64,000 nucleotides of DNA from CBDFKK01 sp965248815 (lineage in GTDB: Bacteria > Pseudomonadota > Alphaproteobacteria > SMXP01): NCBI GenBank assembly GCA_965248815.1, contig CBDFKK010000006.1:186001-250000 (forward strand), given 5' to 3'. The first letter of the stretch is position 1. Each line of letters begins with the position of its first letter. The notes under the pieces are model-generated. The model saw only the letters and a program-made list of their open reading frames with translations. It had not been told where the DNA came from and did no database searches. This document shows, piece by piece, positions 27,558 through 37,471 of this stretch. The translations under genes were made by a program, and so were the position numbers.

Positions 27558-28610
27558 TTATTCGGCGGCGTCTTTAGGTCGCGGAAAAATGCCTTCGTCG
27601 GTCATGCGGTCCATGACGCCCTTATAGAGCTTCCGCAATTCGCGCCGGTCCCCCATGGGGTCCTTGAATTGGTTGGGCGGCATGATGGTCTTTCGATATT
27701 CAGTATAGAGCTCGGTTCTAAGCTGCGCGATCACGTTCATCGGCGATGAGGAATGGCGGTATGAGCGCAATTGCTCCACATCGATCATGCCGCGTCCCTT
27801 GTGGCTCTCGCCTACGGTTCGGACTTCTTCGATGATGGTTCCTTTGTAGTCTACCATGAGGGTGCCGCCGGCGTTGGTCGATTCAAGAAAGCCCCTTCTG
27901 GATACCCAGCCGCCAGCATTTGTCGAAATGAGATAGCAATTGTTTTCGAGCGCGCGCGCCTGCTTGCATGCCGTCCAGCCCGGGAAGTCAGCGGAGTCGT
28001 TCGTCGAGTGAATCAGGATTTCGGCACCTTTGAGTGCAAACATGCGGGAGACTTCCGGGAACGTAATCTCGCGACACGGGAACATAGCAATGTTTCCGAT
28101 ATCCGTACGTGCCACCGGGAATAGAGAGTCCCATCCCTCGGCTTCCACGTATTCGTCGAGAAAATCGTGAGGAGAGGGGGTGAGCGTACTGTGCAGTCGC
28201 CGGTATTTCAAAATGACGTCGCCCTTTGGGTCGATTAAAAACGAACAATTGAAATAACGATCGGGCCAGTTTGGGTGGCGCTCATAGACGTTGGCGCCGA
28301 TATAGATGTCCATATCGCGCGCTGCTTGGAAAAGGGGCTCGAGTTCGGGACCTGGAACTTCCACACAGCCTAAATCGTACCAATCCGAAGTCGGACGCTT
28401 TGCCCACACCGGCGCCAAAGTCAGAAACATTTCGGGAAACGTCACTAATTTGACGACGCCCATATAGTCGTTGGCGCCTTTGCGCATCAGCGACACCGCG
28501 GCGTCCATGTTTTCTTTGATGATGGCGCGCCCTTCTTCATACGATTCTACGTCTTCTCTAATCGGACGGACGATGGTCTGGCAGGCAACGGCGCTAAAGC
28601 GAGGATACAT
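27558..28610 (-). CDS. Carbon-nitrogen hydrolase (nitrilase superfamily)
   Basis: 350 residues. Catalytic triad visible: Glu60 in TFPEMF, Lys135 in LKYRRLH, Cys179 in FPCREITFPE. No signal peptide. It hydrolyses an amide or nitrile in the cytosol. The C-terminal tail (PPNQFKDPMGDRRELRKLYKG..., ending IFPRPKDAAE) matches in style the tail of the two-domain nitrilase at 58797 (YVNEGIF...AKAAE), so the two are probably related within a branch. Start follows GGGAGAGATAT. Confidence 0.9.
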   Translation of the reverse strand: MYPRFSAVACQTIVRPIREDVESYEEGRAIIKENMDAAVSLMRKGANDYMGVVKLVTFPEMFLTLAPVWAKRPTSDWYDLGCVEVPGPELEPLFQAARDMDIYIGANVYERHPNWPDRYFNCSFLIDPKGDVILKYRRLHSTLTPSPHDFLDEYVEAEGWDSLFPVARTDIGNIAMFPCREITFPEVSRMFALKGAEILIHSTNDSADFPGWTACKQARALENNCYLISTNAGGWVSRRGFLESTNAGGTLMVDYKGTIIEEVRTVGESHKGRGMIDVEQLRSYRHSSSPMNVIAQLRTELYTEYRKTIMPPNQFKDPMGDRRELRKLYKGVMDRMTDEGIFPRPKDAAE

Positions 28611-28837
28611 ATATCTCTCCCATGGTGATTGGCTTAGACGCCAAAAATGCGGGTTAAATTGGGCCTATATAAGGCCTTGAAGGGTGAGACTAACCGGTTT
28701 CCCCGCTTGTTGCGATGGCTGGCGCTCGCCTCTTTATTCAATATTCAATTGGTGGATGGTGTGATCTCCCGAGTCCTCAAGACCTTCCTATGTGCAATAG
28801 TACGCGTCGAGAAACTTTTGATTGATCCGAGCAAATC

Positions 28838-29524
28838 ATGCGAACTTTACTGGCCCTTGGACTGATTGCCGTGTTTTTAGCACCCGTTGCGGGTCATTCC
28901 GCGAGCCAAAAGCAAACCGATCCTGCGGATGCAACGCTCGAGTTAGTCCAAGAATGGATCGGCGGGACCTACGACAACAGCGCGCAAACTGAGGCAGATA
29001 TTGCGAGCAATGTTCCCGAAGACGAAAGATTTACAGCACTCCATCAATACGTCGTGCCTGTTGAGCTCGAAGCTTTTGAAGGTCTGAACTACTTTTCGCA
29101 ATTATCCAATGACGGCACGACGGACACACTTCTCGGTATTGGAATTTATCAGTTTCTCACCGATGAAGAGTCCGGACAGGTCGTCATGCGCTATCATGTG
29201 TTTAACGACGCTGAGCCTTACTCAAACGCTCATCTCGATCTGTCTAAACTAGACGGCGTGACCCGCGAGGACCTTCACAATAATGAGGGATGCAAGTTCT
29301 TTTTGTTACCGAACGAAGATGGGACACAAATCGACGGCGTCATGGAAGAAGATACATGCTATCCCATCAGCCGCGCTACGGGTACGAAGATCAAGCACGA
29401 GGACGTTTTCATCGTGAGGCCAGGCGAGCTTTGGAACGATGCCAAATATTTCGACCTTGACGGCAACTTGCTGTTCGGCAACAAGACCGATGACTACCAA
29501 AAGCAGGTGCGTATCGAAGACTAA
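28838..29524 (+). CDS. Exported CpcT/CpeT-like protein
   Basis: 228 residues with a signal peptide ending near AGHSAS (residue 22). The mature part follows the CpcT/CpeT pattern: LVQEWIGGTYDNSAQTEAD, then LHQYVVPVELEAFEGLNYFSQ, IGIYQF and VVMRYHVF, ending with a region with conserved Cys (GCKFFLL, DTCYPI). CpcT/CpeT proteins attach bilins in phycobilisomes, but related proteins occur in non-phototrophs with no known role. No other phototrophy gene is in the window. Confidence 0.7.
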   Translation: MRTLLALGLIAVFLAPVAGHSASQKQTDPADATLELVQEWIGGTYDNSAQTEADIASNVPEDERFTALHQYVVPVELEAFEGLNYFSQLSNDGTTDTLLGIGIYQFLTDEESGQVVMRYHVFNDAEPYSNAHLDLSKLDGVTREDLHNNEGCKFFLLPNEDGTQIDGVMEEDTCYPISRATGTKIKHEDVFIVRPGELWNDAKYFDLDGNLLFGNKTDDYQKQVRIED

Positions 29525-29552
29525 TTGATCATAAGGTTGAGAGGGGTGAAGT

Positions 29553-29984
29553 ATGTCGTACATTAGAAATATTGTGCTTCTAGTGGCTGCGTCGATTGTG
29601 TTGATCGCCTGTGATCAAGAGTCCGACGAGATTGGTCTAGACGAATCGCCTCCCGAAGCGGACGTCGGCGGCGATACGGGCGAGGAGTCTGGGGTCGTTC
29701 CGCCGGCCGAGCCGGTTGCAAACGATGAAGCCGAAGAATTTGGCGAGCCGGCCGGCGACTTTGCTGTTATTGAGCAGGCGTGCCGCGCTTTACCGAACGC
29801 AAGTGACGCGCTTTGCAGTTGCGTGCAGGACCAAGCACGCGAGTTGAGCGCCGATGAGCTCGGGCTTGCCGCCGCTCAATATGCGGGCGACGAAGCAAAG
29901 TCTGCGACCCATCGCGAGAAGCTCGATGTTATGGGTCTATCGCGCGGCGGCGGATTCCTAATGACCGCGCCTTATTCCTGTTAG
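29553..29984 (+). CDS. Putative lipoprotein
   Basis: 143 residues. Hydrophobic leader and lipobox VLIAC (Cys20). An acidic, low-complexity spacer (about residues 22-66) is followed by a compact Cys-containing domain (QACRALP...CSCVQDQ). 28 bp after the CpeT-like gene with a strong GAGGGGTGAAG, so they form an operon. I do not recognise the family. Confidence 0.7.
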   Translation: MSYIRNIVLLVAASIVLIACDQESDEIGLDESPPEADVGGDTGEESGVVPPAEPVANDEAEEFGEPAGDFAVIEQACRALPNASDALCSCVQDQARELSADELGLAAAQYAGDEAKSATHREKLDVMGLSRGGGFLMTAPYSC

Positions 29985-30008
29985 GGTTAAGCCTCAAACA
30001 TCACTCAG

Positions 30009-30102
30009 CGTCATGCCCGGACGTGATTCGGGCATCCAGTAATGCGCTCTCGTTAGTCTATCGGGGTTGCCATGGATTGCCGGGTCAAGCCCCGGCAATG
30101 AC
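30009..30102. repeat. REP-like palindromic repeat
   Basis: Contains two hairpins: ATGCCCGG with CGGGCAT, and TTGCCGGGTC with CCCCGGCAATGAC. It lies between two convergent gene ends. A shorter related piece occurs at 61317. Confidence 0.7.
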
Positions 30103-30139
30103 AGCTCATAGTTTTCTTGCAAACGGTGCTTTGATCGCG

Positions 30140-30439
30140 CTAACGGCCCATCATGCCGGACGCCGTTGAGACAATCGTCGCCAAAATAATCCGGGTCGCG
30201 ATGACAAAGGCCAGAAAAACGATTTGGCGTTGATCGATTAGGAATTCAATCCAGACATTGTACGTCGGATCAAGCCCGGTTCCAGTAATTTGATCTTCTA
30301 CAGACCCGGCGACGTTGAGCAACGTCTGCAAGACGCCCGGAAATTGAACGGCGACGAAGGCCAAAGCCACCGCGCCCAGGACCACCGAAAAGAAAATCGT
30401 AAACGTTGCGCTTAGTATGCTTCCCACTTTGTCCCCCAA
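30140..30439 (-). CDS. Small membrane protein
   Basis: 99 residues with two hydrophobic segments (about 9-33 and 72-92), a short loop between. The start is TTG at 30439 or GTG at 30427. Possibly regulatory or structural; not recognised. Confidence 0.55.
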   Translation of the reverse strand: MGDKVGSILSATFTIFFSVVLGAVALAFVAVQFPGVLQTLLNVAGSVEDQITGTGLDPTYNVWIEFLIDQRQIVFLAFVIATRIILATIVSTASGMMGR

Positions 30440-30585
30440 TAATTCGAAACTCGTTCACCTGATTGAGGCCGCAGTCTAACAGGAAAGCCGTGCGTCCGTC
30501 TCGATTTGGAATACATGGAGGAATTTCCCAGAAAAACCGCGTTTTTGCGAGTGAGACGCAATTAGTGGCCGCGCACAACTCAATT

Positions 30586-32049
30586 TCAAGTTCCGTCATA
30601 TTCCCTGAATTTCGGCCGGCGCATGGTCCACCAAAACTTGATGGTGGAGGAAGGCCAAAGTAACACCACCTCGCCGTTGTCGTTTTGATACCAGCTGCGG
30701 CAGCCGGCTTGCCATACGGTCTTTTTCATCGAGCGCTGAAGCTTGGCGTTATAGCGCCGCGCGGCCTTTTCCCTTGGCTCCAAAGTATTCAACTTGTCAC
30801 GTTTCATTCTTTGGAGGCATTGCAAGATATAGTGGGCCTGCGCTTCGACCATAAAAATGGACGAGCTATGCCCTAGCGCTGTGTTCGGACCAAACAGGAT
30901 GAAAAAATTGGGAAAGCCGGGTACGGCCACGCCGCGATGAGCTTCGGCGCGGCTGCGCCAAACTTCGTCAAGGCTTTGTCCATCTCGGCCCGTCACGGAC
31001 ATCGGCGCAAAAAAACGTGAGGCCTGAAAGCCCGTTGCAAAAATGATCGTGTCGAACGCGCGCGTGCGACCGCCTTGAGTCACGATGCCTTCGGGAACGA
31101 TGTGTTCGATCGGCGTCGTGACAAGTTCTACATTGTCCCGCAACAAGGTGGGAAAGAAGTCGTCGGAAATGAGAATGCGCTTGCATCCAGGTGGATAGTT
31201 GGGCGTTAGCGCCTTTCTCAACTTCGGGTCGGGAATTTGGCTATCCAAATGATCGAGGCAGACTTGCCGCGCCCGCCCGTTTGCCCATCGATAATTCTTG
31301 AATACAGGAAAGACCGACTCCATTGACCAATAGAGCGACCAGCGGTGCAGCCGGGTTAGCAATGGCAGCCTGTGAAACCAACGCTTGCGCCGCTCGGAGT
31401 AAGCCCGGTCGGGGCGAGACTTGACCCAATTGGGCGTGCGTTGAAACACGCTAAGTTGATCAGCAAGAGGAGCGATCTCCGGAATAATTTGTACAGCGCT
31501 GGCCGCACTGCCGATGACGGCGACCTTATGCCCTTTGAGGTTGCGACTGTGACTCCACGCGGAGCTATGAAAACTGGTTCCGCGAAAGGATTTCAGGCCT
31601 GGAACATCTGGCAATTTGGGATTGTGCAGCAGCCCGACAGCCGTGATGATTATTTGGGCTGTGATCTTGATGCCTTTCGCTAATTGCAAAGACCAACGGC
31701 CGTCTTCGAATTCAGCGCTCTCGATTTCCGAATTGAACAGAATGTGCTTTTTAAGATCGTATTTTTCGACACAATGTTCGAAGTAGCTCTGAATTTCATG
31801 GCCTGGAGAATAGAGGCGGCTCCAATCTGGATTGAGTTCGAAAGAATAGGAATAAAAATGGGAGGGTACGTCGCAGGTCAGACCAGGATACGTGTTGTCG
31901 CGCCACGTGCCGCCGATCCGGTCGGCTTTTTCAAAAATTCTAAAATTCTCAAAGCCGGCTTGCTTTAGCTGAATGGCCATGCAGATGCCGGACATGCCAG
32001 CGCCGATTATGGCGATATCCATCGGTGTGTCAGTTCCAGGAGATGTCAC
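30586..32049 (-). CDS. Flavin-containing monooxygenase, Baeyer-Villiger type
   Basis: About 487 residues from a GTG at 32049 (an ATG at 32022 also fits). FAD loop GAGMSG near residue 19, NADPH loop GSAASA, and the BVMO-type signature FKG-like region in AWSHSRNLKGHKVAVIG (F/W-x-G-x-x-x-H variant SSAWSH). DNTYPGLTCDVPSHFYSYSF is typical of the family. It would insert oxygen into a cyclic or linear ketone. Downstream of the serine hydrolase on the same strand (119 bp), a usual pairing since the product ester can be hydrolysed. Confidence 0.88.
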   Translation of the reverse strand: MTSPGTDTPMDIAIIGAGMSGICMAIQLKQAGFENFRIFEKADRIGGTWRDNTYPGLTCDVPSHFYSYSFELNPDWSRLYSPGHEIQSYFEHCVEKYDLKKHILFNSEIESAEFEDGRWSLQLAKGIKITAQIIITAVGLLHNPKLPDVPGLKSFRGTSFHSSAWSHSRNLKGHKVAVIGSAASAVQIIPEIAPLADQLSVFQRTPNWVKSRPDRAYSERRKRWFHRLPLLTRLHRWSLYWSMESVFPVFKNYRWANGRARQVCLDHLDSQIPDPKLRKALTPNYPPGCKRILISDDFFPTLLRDNVELVTTPIEHIVPEGIVTQGGRTRAFDTIIFATGFQASRFFAPMSVTGRDGQSLDEVWRSRAEAHRGVAVPGFPNFFILFGPNTALGHSSSIFMVEAQAHYILQCLQRMKRDKLNTLEPREKAARRYNAKLQRSMKKTVWQAGCRSWYQNDNGEVVLLWPSSTIKFWWTMRRPKFREYDGT

Positions 32050-32168
32050 TGTTGAACTTCCGCGAGCTCTTGTTCGACGGCCCGTGAGCGCGCCATGCTG
32101 TACGCGGTATTCATGATTATCCTTCGGTTTTTTGATACAGGGCTTCACGCCGCAAGCTCAAACCCTGT

Positions 32169-33341
32169 TCAAGGACCTTTCCTCGGAGTTGTTTGAATAT
32201 TGAGCATGCGGCCGACATCGTAAAGCGTCGAATGCAGGAGCTGATGTTGCTCGCCGAAGCGCACGACGACGAGATCTGCTTGGGGCACGAGATAAACCAC
32301 TTGTCCCCCTTGGCCCATAAAATAGGTGAAACCGCCTTGGAGGCCTTCGCCGGACCGGTCGAGCATGTCGTGCCGGACATGTAAGCCGTAAACACCAGTG
32401 CTTCGTTCTTTGTCGCTGAATACCGCTCCCATGAGTTCGTTCCACATCTTTTGCGGCAGAAACGGCGTCGCCGATGCTCCATTGTGCATTAGAAAATATC
32501 CAATATGCGCCCAATCCTCTGCGGTCGCATAAAGGCAGCAGTAAGCGGTTGTCGGGCCGCTCGGTCCATGGCGTCGCCATTGCGCTTCGCCGCCGCCGGC
32601 CGGCAGCCAGATTTTTTCCTCGACCAGGGATGAGAGATCTTGGCCATACACGGATTCAAGGACGGCACCGAGCAGCGCCGTATTGATGTTTTGATAGCTG
32701 AAGGTGCCGCGCCGGGCCGCGTCGGATGTGAGCTTGCTCCTCACGGCGTTCAAATCTCCGACATGAAGACGGGCCATGGGGCCGAAGGGATTGGCAATGC
32801 TCGCTTCCAAATCTTTTTCCTGAATGCCAGACGCCTGTTTCGTGCCTTCAGTTTCGAACATGATGCCGCTTTTCATTTCGAGAAGATCGCGCAGTGTGAC
32901 ATGGGCAAGGGAAGGTTCAGCGAGGTCGGTGAGAATATCCGTTAGCGGAATTTCTAATGATGTTAAGCGTCCTTCTGCGACCGCTTTCAACACCAGGACG
33001 CCGACCAAACTTTTGACCATCGAGAAGGAATTAAATCGCGTCTCCCGGGTCACGCCAACATTATAGGAAGAAAGTTCTATTTGTCCCTGGCGCAGGACGA
33101 GAAGGGCGAAACCGCCGGACTCGTCAAAAAGCTGAGCCAATTGAGGGCTTAGCGCACTAACAGGCGCAACGTTTGAAAATGCCTTGGTCGCTCGGCCCTT
33201 CGCGAGGACAAAAAAGTCGCCGCGCGCGGGAAGAGTGGCGCTCGGATAGCCCTCCGAGAGCAATTGCGGCACATGGCTCCACGGCAGCAGGACACCAGTA
33301 ATTGCGGCAACGCCAATGAGACACAAGAAGAACCACTTCAT
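32169..33341 (-). CDS. Exported serine hydrolase, beta-lactamase class C / esterase family
   Basis: 390 residues from ATG 33341, 12 bp after the DUF4139 stop. One hydrophobic N-terminal segment (signal or anchor). Catalytic S-x-x-K is SMVK at 107-110, the second motif is Y-x-N in SYQN. The C-terminal GQGGQVVYLVP segment supplies the K/H-x-G-like third element. The family includes esterases (EstB) as well as beta-lactamases and peptidases. Confidence 0.85.
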   Translation of the reverse strand: MKWFFLCLIGVAAITGVLLPWSHVPQLLSEGYPSATLPARGDFFVLAKGRATKAFSNVAPVSALSPQLAQLFDESGGFALLVLRQGQIELSSYNVGVTRETRFNSFSMVKSLVGVLVLKAVAEGRLTSLEIPLTDILTDLAEPSLAHVTLRDLLEMKSGIMFETEGTKQASGIQEKDLEASIANPFGPMARLHVGDLNAVRSKLTSDAARRGTFSYQNINTALLGAVLESVYGQDLSSLVEEKIWLPAGGGEAQWRRHGPSGPTTAYCCLYATAEDWAHIGYFLMHNGASATPFLPQKMWNELMGAVFSDKERSTGVYGLHVRHDMLDRSGEGLQGGFTYFMGQGGQVVYLVPQADLVVVRFGEQHQLLHSTLYDVGRMLNIQTTPRKGP

Positions 33342-35204
33342 GGAGCGCAAGCGTCAAACCTCAAGAGACTCGATATAGTCCTTGAGCGCTTGCCAAGCTT
33401 GGGTGCGCGCACTTTTTGTGGCGCTCTCGCCTGCGGCCAGTTGTTCCAACTCATCTTCTTGACTGTCGAGCATTCGTAAGTAACGGCTTTGGATTCCGCT
33501 GTTTGCAGGCAAAGCCTTGATGTTTTCGCGGATGCGTTCTTGGCCGCTGAAGATATCGTTGCGTTGCTTTTCGATATCCGCAAGCCGCCTATCCTGGGCA
33601 TCGAGCGCGGCGCGCAGTTGGGACAGCCTCGAAAAAGCCTGCCGGGTGGCGTCATCTAGGCGCTTGTTATTCGCATAGGCGAACAGCGTGCGGTAGTCGA
33701 CGTTGATGAGCGTAATCGTTTCTTGCTCGGGCCATTGGACAACGACATTGAGCGTCTTCGTTTCTCCCGCCCTCAGTTGCTGCCGAATTCGAAAGGCGTT
33801 GGCTGTCTTGGCGACGTCGGCGTTCGCCGGGCGGACCAGCACTCCGTCATCTTGAGGGTGATCCAACAGGAGTATGCGATCTTCCTCCTCCGGTGCCTTA
33901 ATTGTGTAGACAGTGGTCGCCTCGCTAACCGTCGTGCTTACCAATACCCCATTGACGATTTTTGCCGTCGTCACCTGCTCCTTATTCTCATGGTCGCTGG
34001 TCACTTGAATCTTTTCATCGAGCGCGTAGGCAATGACCCGCTCTTCGCCTTTTGGCAAAACACTGAGACGGCCGTCGCCGAGATAGGCCGTGCGTTCTAG
34101 ACCCCGCTCGTCGACTATTTCGTTAAGCGTCAACACGCCCGGCGGCAGGCCGGTTTCGCTGTCATTCAAGAGTTTGACGGCTGCCATCGGATTGAGACTC
34201 GCGCTGTCCTCAACAAAGAGCGACACGCGCTCCGCCGGGATAGTGCGGTCGATAGTAGGCACGACGAGCGACTCGCCATCGCTTACGTTTACGAGCTCGG
34301 GTAAGCGAAACACGACTTGTGTCGCCGCCTCGTCCGAGACGGCTGCTCGTCCTGGCGATGAGAGCGCCATGACGGCCAAGGGAACATCTTGAAGAGATTC
34401 TTCGCGCCGAGCATTGGGCGCGAGGGCACCACTGTCTCCGCGCAATGCCGCTTGGAATCCCGTGTCTTCCATGCTTCCCACTTGCTTCAAATCACGCTCA
34501 GTAATTTCGCCGGTGTCCGGATCAGGCAGCACGCGGCCCAGCACTTCTACGGGCACTTCGGGGCGATCGACGTAATAGGTCGCGTAAAGTGCCTGGCGGA
34601 AGGTAACCGGATTGCCCGACAAGATCGTAAGCTCAACGTCGTGCCAATTCTGTCCGCTGGTGTTTTCCAAAACCGCCCAACCTTGCAACCGCGCCGGCAA
34701 ATTCTCTTCTTTTTCGGTGATGGGCGGAAGGATCAAACGATAAGACGACTTCCACAGGGGCACTTCCACGACATAGCCGATGGTTAGCGTGCGGACGCCT
34801 TCGCCCAAGGACTCAATAACAAGCGTGCGTTTGTTTTGGGCGCTGCGCTCAGACACCCGGATGAGGGCGTCTTTAATCTGCGCATCCAACGTAGAATCGA
34901 CAAAAGAAATGTTGTCGGCGTCTTCAAGAATGAATTGTTGAAGTCCGCCGGCTGTCATCAGAGCTACGCGGTGCTGCGATTCAACATTGCCGTCTTCATC
35001 CCGCCTATTTTCGACCACGACACTGGCAATCCGCCCTGTCATGCTGCGCGGCCCGGAAACAGAGATCTCGGCCCCTTTGAGGGACTCCAGAACCCGGCCG
35101 AGAGAGACCAGCGCATCTGGGCCGAAGGGCAGGTCGCGAAAGATCTCTTCCAAGGGTGCTTGGCTCGGCAAACGGATGGTGCCGACGCCGCCCGCGTTGT
35201 CGTA

Positions 35205-35213
35205 TATGATGAC
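35205..35213. repeat. Target-site duplication, left
   Basis: TATGATGAC at the left IS edge, repeated at 36726-36734. The neighbouring A (35204 and 36725) is also shared, so a 10-bp duplication cannot be excluded. Confidence 0.88.
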
Positions 35214-35299
35214 TGTCCGGCGTCAGCACTCATGGGACAGATTGAGGGAATTGCGTAAGGGAGAGTTTTTGGCCCATCGTCACACGAGAGGAGTGGACG

Positions 35300-35674
35300 A
35301 TGAGAGACAAAACAGTGCGCCATCAAGAAGCTGCGGAACGTACAGTCAAGGATATTCGCCGCTGGACGCGCAAACGCTATTCAGCTGAAGAGAAGATACG
35401 GATTGTGCTTGCCGGACTTCGCGGCGAAGACAGCATTGCCGAGCTTTGCCGTCAGGAAGGCATCGCTCAGGGCATGTATTACACCTGGTCGAAGGAGTTT
35501 CTTGAAGCTGGCAAGAAGCGGCTGGCAGGCGATACGGCGCGGGCCGCTAATACTGGTGAGGTGAAGGACTTACGGCGCGAAGCGCAAGACCTCAAGGAAG
35601 TCGTTGCCGAACAAGCGTTGGAACTGCGCCTTCTGAAAAAAAGCATAATCGGGGATGGGGAGGATATCGAATGA
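35300..35674 (+). CDS. IS3-type transposase OrfA
   Basis: 124 residues: an HTH domain (YSAEEKIRIVLAGLRGEDSIAELCRQEGI) followed by a leucine-zipper-like helix (EAQDLKEVVAEQALELRLLKKS). It overlaps OrfB by ATGA. It binds the IS ends. Confidence 0.9.
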   Translation: MRDKTVRHQEAAERTVKDIRRWTRKRYSAEEKIRIVLAGLRGEDSIAELCRQEGIAQGMYYTWSKEFLEAGKKRLAGDTARAANTGEVKDLRREAQDLKEVVAEQALELRLLKKSIIGDGEDIE

Positions 35675-36651
35675 GATATCCTGCATCCGAGAAGGCCGAG
35701 ATCATCGGACTGGTTGAGCAATCACATCTGCCAGTTAAACGCACGCTGGATACACTCGGCATTCCACGGACAACATTCTATCGCTGGTACGATCAGTATC
35801 AAACTGGCGGTGTGGAAGCGCTGGAAGATCGGTCTCCAAAGCCGGGACGGGTATGGAACCGTATTCCCGATGACGTTCGAGACAAGATCGTTGATCTAGC
35901 GCTTGAAGAGCCTGAGTTGTCGCCGCGCGAGCTGGCTGTCAGGTTCACCGATACGCAAGGCTACTTCGTATCTGAAGCTTCGGTGTATCGCCTGCTCAAG
36001 GCTCTGGATCTGATCACCAGCCCAGCCTTTGTTGTCATCAAGGCGGCTGACGAGTTTACAGACAAGACCACGGCGCCAAATCAAATGTGGCAGACAGACT
36101 TCACCTATCTCAAGGTCATCGGCTGGGGCTGGTTTTACCTGTCGACGATCCTGGATGACTTCTCGCGCTATATCATTGCGTGGAAACTCTGCACCACGAT
36201 GAGGGTTGAGGACGTTACCGAAACGCTGGAAGCAGCTCTCGCCGAATCCGGGCTCGATCAAGTTAATGTCGTTCACAAGCCGCGCCTGCTGTCCGACAAT
36301 GGCCCGTCTTATATTGCTGGCGATCTTGCTGACTGGATGGATGATCAAGGCATGAAGCATGTACGCGGTGCGCCTTATCATCCGCAGACGCAAGGCAAAA
36401 TTGAGCGTTGGCATCAGACGCTCAAGAACCGCATCTTGCTGCAAAACTATTATCTGCCTGGCGACCTGGAAGCGCAGATCGAAGACTTCGTCGGCCACTA
36501 CAACCACCAGCGATATCACGAGAGCCTGAAGAACCTCACGCCTGCCGACGTCTACTTCGGGCGCGGCCAAACTATTCTATTGCAAAGAGAAAGGATTAAA
36601 CGAAAAACAATCGAACACCGGCGCTTGCAACACCGCAAAGCCGCTGCTTAA
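35671..36651 (+). CDS. IS3-type transposase OrfB (DDE integrase domain)
   Basis: 326 residues, full length. N-terminal HTH (LPVKRTLDTLGIPRTTFYRWYDQ), then the rve catalytic core with D (WQTDFTYL), D (LLSDNGPSY) and E (QGKIERWHQ) in correct spacing. It starts with its own ATG overlapping OrfA's stop rather than depending only on a frameshift. It looks intact, so the element may be active. Confidence 0.92.
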   Translation: MRYPASEKAEIIGLVEQSHLPVKRTLDTLGIPRTTFYRWYDQYQTGGVEALEDRSPKPGRVWNRIPDDVRDKIVDLALEEPELSPRELAVRFTDTQGYFVSEASVYRLLKALDLITSPAFVVIKAADEFTDKTTAPNQMWQTDFTYLKVIGWGWFYLSTILDDFSRYIIAWKLCTTMRVEDVTETLEAALAESGLDQVNVVHKPRLLSDNGPSYIAGDLADWMDDQGMKHVRGAPYHPQTQGKIERWHQTLKNRILLQNYYLPGDLEAQIEDFVGHYNHQRYHESLKNLTPADVYFGRGQTILLQRERIKRKTIEHRRLQHRKAAA

Positions 36652-36725
36652 ATTGAAACAACAGATGAGCCAAAGACTCAGCTTGCTCAAATCGAAATCT
36701 GTTCCAATTTATCTGATGACGGACA

Positions 36726-36734
36726 TATGATGAC
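36726..36734. repeat. Target-site duplication, right
   Basis: TATGATGAC, identical to 35205-35213. Confidence 0.88.
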
Positions 36735-37042
36735 ACTTTTCAAAACGTCATCAACTTGGTCGAGCCGCACAGCGAGTTCCAAGCTTTCGTCGTTGGTCAC
36801 GGTCGCTTCGAATTCGAAATAGCCGACACCGCCCGTCGACATCATGACGCGCTTGAGGGTGAGCGCGGCGGAGCTGGCCGCCGTCATTTGAGGATCGCCC
36901 ATGCCCATGACGAGCAGTACGGCAAACATTGCAATTAAGGGACGAGAGCGGGGGAGTCTCGCGGTCATGACGCACATTTCCTTCAAATGTCGAGATTTGG
37001 GCTCACTTGAGCTTGAGATTGGGACAAGAGTATGGCGCGATT

Positions 37043-37471
37043 TTAGCCCGCGTCCGTGGCGTACATCTTTTTCATGTCTTTCACGGACAGGCGGATCAGT
37101 TTCTCAAGCACTTTGCGATCCACGTCTTCTAGTCTGTTGATATAAAGGCACGATCTGCCGGTTTTGTATTTGCCGAGTTTGCTCATCAGGTCGCCGTACC
37201 TGCTAAAGCCCGGCATGATGTAGACTGAGAGCGCCGCTTTGCGCGGCGAAAATCCGGTGACGAAAGAGTCTCCTTCGTGGCCGCTATCGTACTTGTAGTG
37301 ATAGTGCCCAAAACCGATAAGGCTGGGGCCCCACATGCGGGGTTTCCAGCCGGTAATCCGGCGCATCAGTTCGAGGACGGCTTTTCCATCTTCCCGTCTC
37401 TTGTCGTGGGCAACTGACTTGAGAAACGCGGTAACGCTTTGCTTGGTTGGCTTTGTCTTGTTTTCCGCCAT
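37043..37471 (-). CDS. DUF1801 protein
   Basis: 142 residues from ATG 37471; in-frame ATGs at 37486 and 37507 are possible. Recognised by WGPSLIGFGHYHYKY, FSPRKAALSVYIMPGF and KTGRSCLYINRLEDVD. DUF1801 is a small YdhG-like fold without a proven function. Confidence 0.85.
   Translation of the reverse strand: MAENKTKPTKQSVTAFLKSVAHDKRREDGKAVLELMRRITGWKPRMWGPSLIGFGHYHYKYDSGHEGDSFVTGFSPRKAALSVYIMPGFSRYGDLMSKLGKYKTGRSCLYINRLEDVDRKVLEKLIRLSVKDMKKMYATDAG

Larger units (their letters stand above)
35214..36725 (+). mobile_element. Complete IS3-type insertion sequence
   Basis: 1512 bp with ends TG...CA. Imperfect inverted repeats of about 33 bp: left starts TGTCCGGCGTCAG, right complement starts TGTCCGTCATCAG, and both contain ACAGATT. 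Two overlapping ORFs encode the transposase. Direct repeats of 9-10 bp flank it, longer than the 3-5 bp usual for IS3 elements. It interrupts the DUF4139 gene. Confidence 0.9.
33354..36986 (-). pseudogene. Exported DUF4139 protein gene, split by an insertion sequence
   Basis: The N-terminal part (36986 or ATG 36968 down to 36726) has a signal peptide and ALTLKRVMMSTGGVGYFEFEA...DQVDDVLKSVII. The C-terminal part (35213 down to 33354) resumes in the right frame as IYDNAGGVGTIRLPSQAPLEE and covers the DUF4139 beta domains and a coiled-coil end. Joining across the 1.5-kb insert restores a normal open protein of about 700 residues with no other damage, so the break is recent. The family has unknown function. 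The serine hydrolase lies 12 bp downstream. Confidence 0.92.

Noticed and set aside
35896..36570. 224-residue minus-strand open frame inside the IS
   Set aside because: Antisense of the transposase; no start signal.
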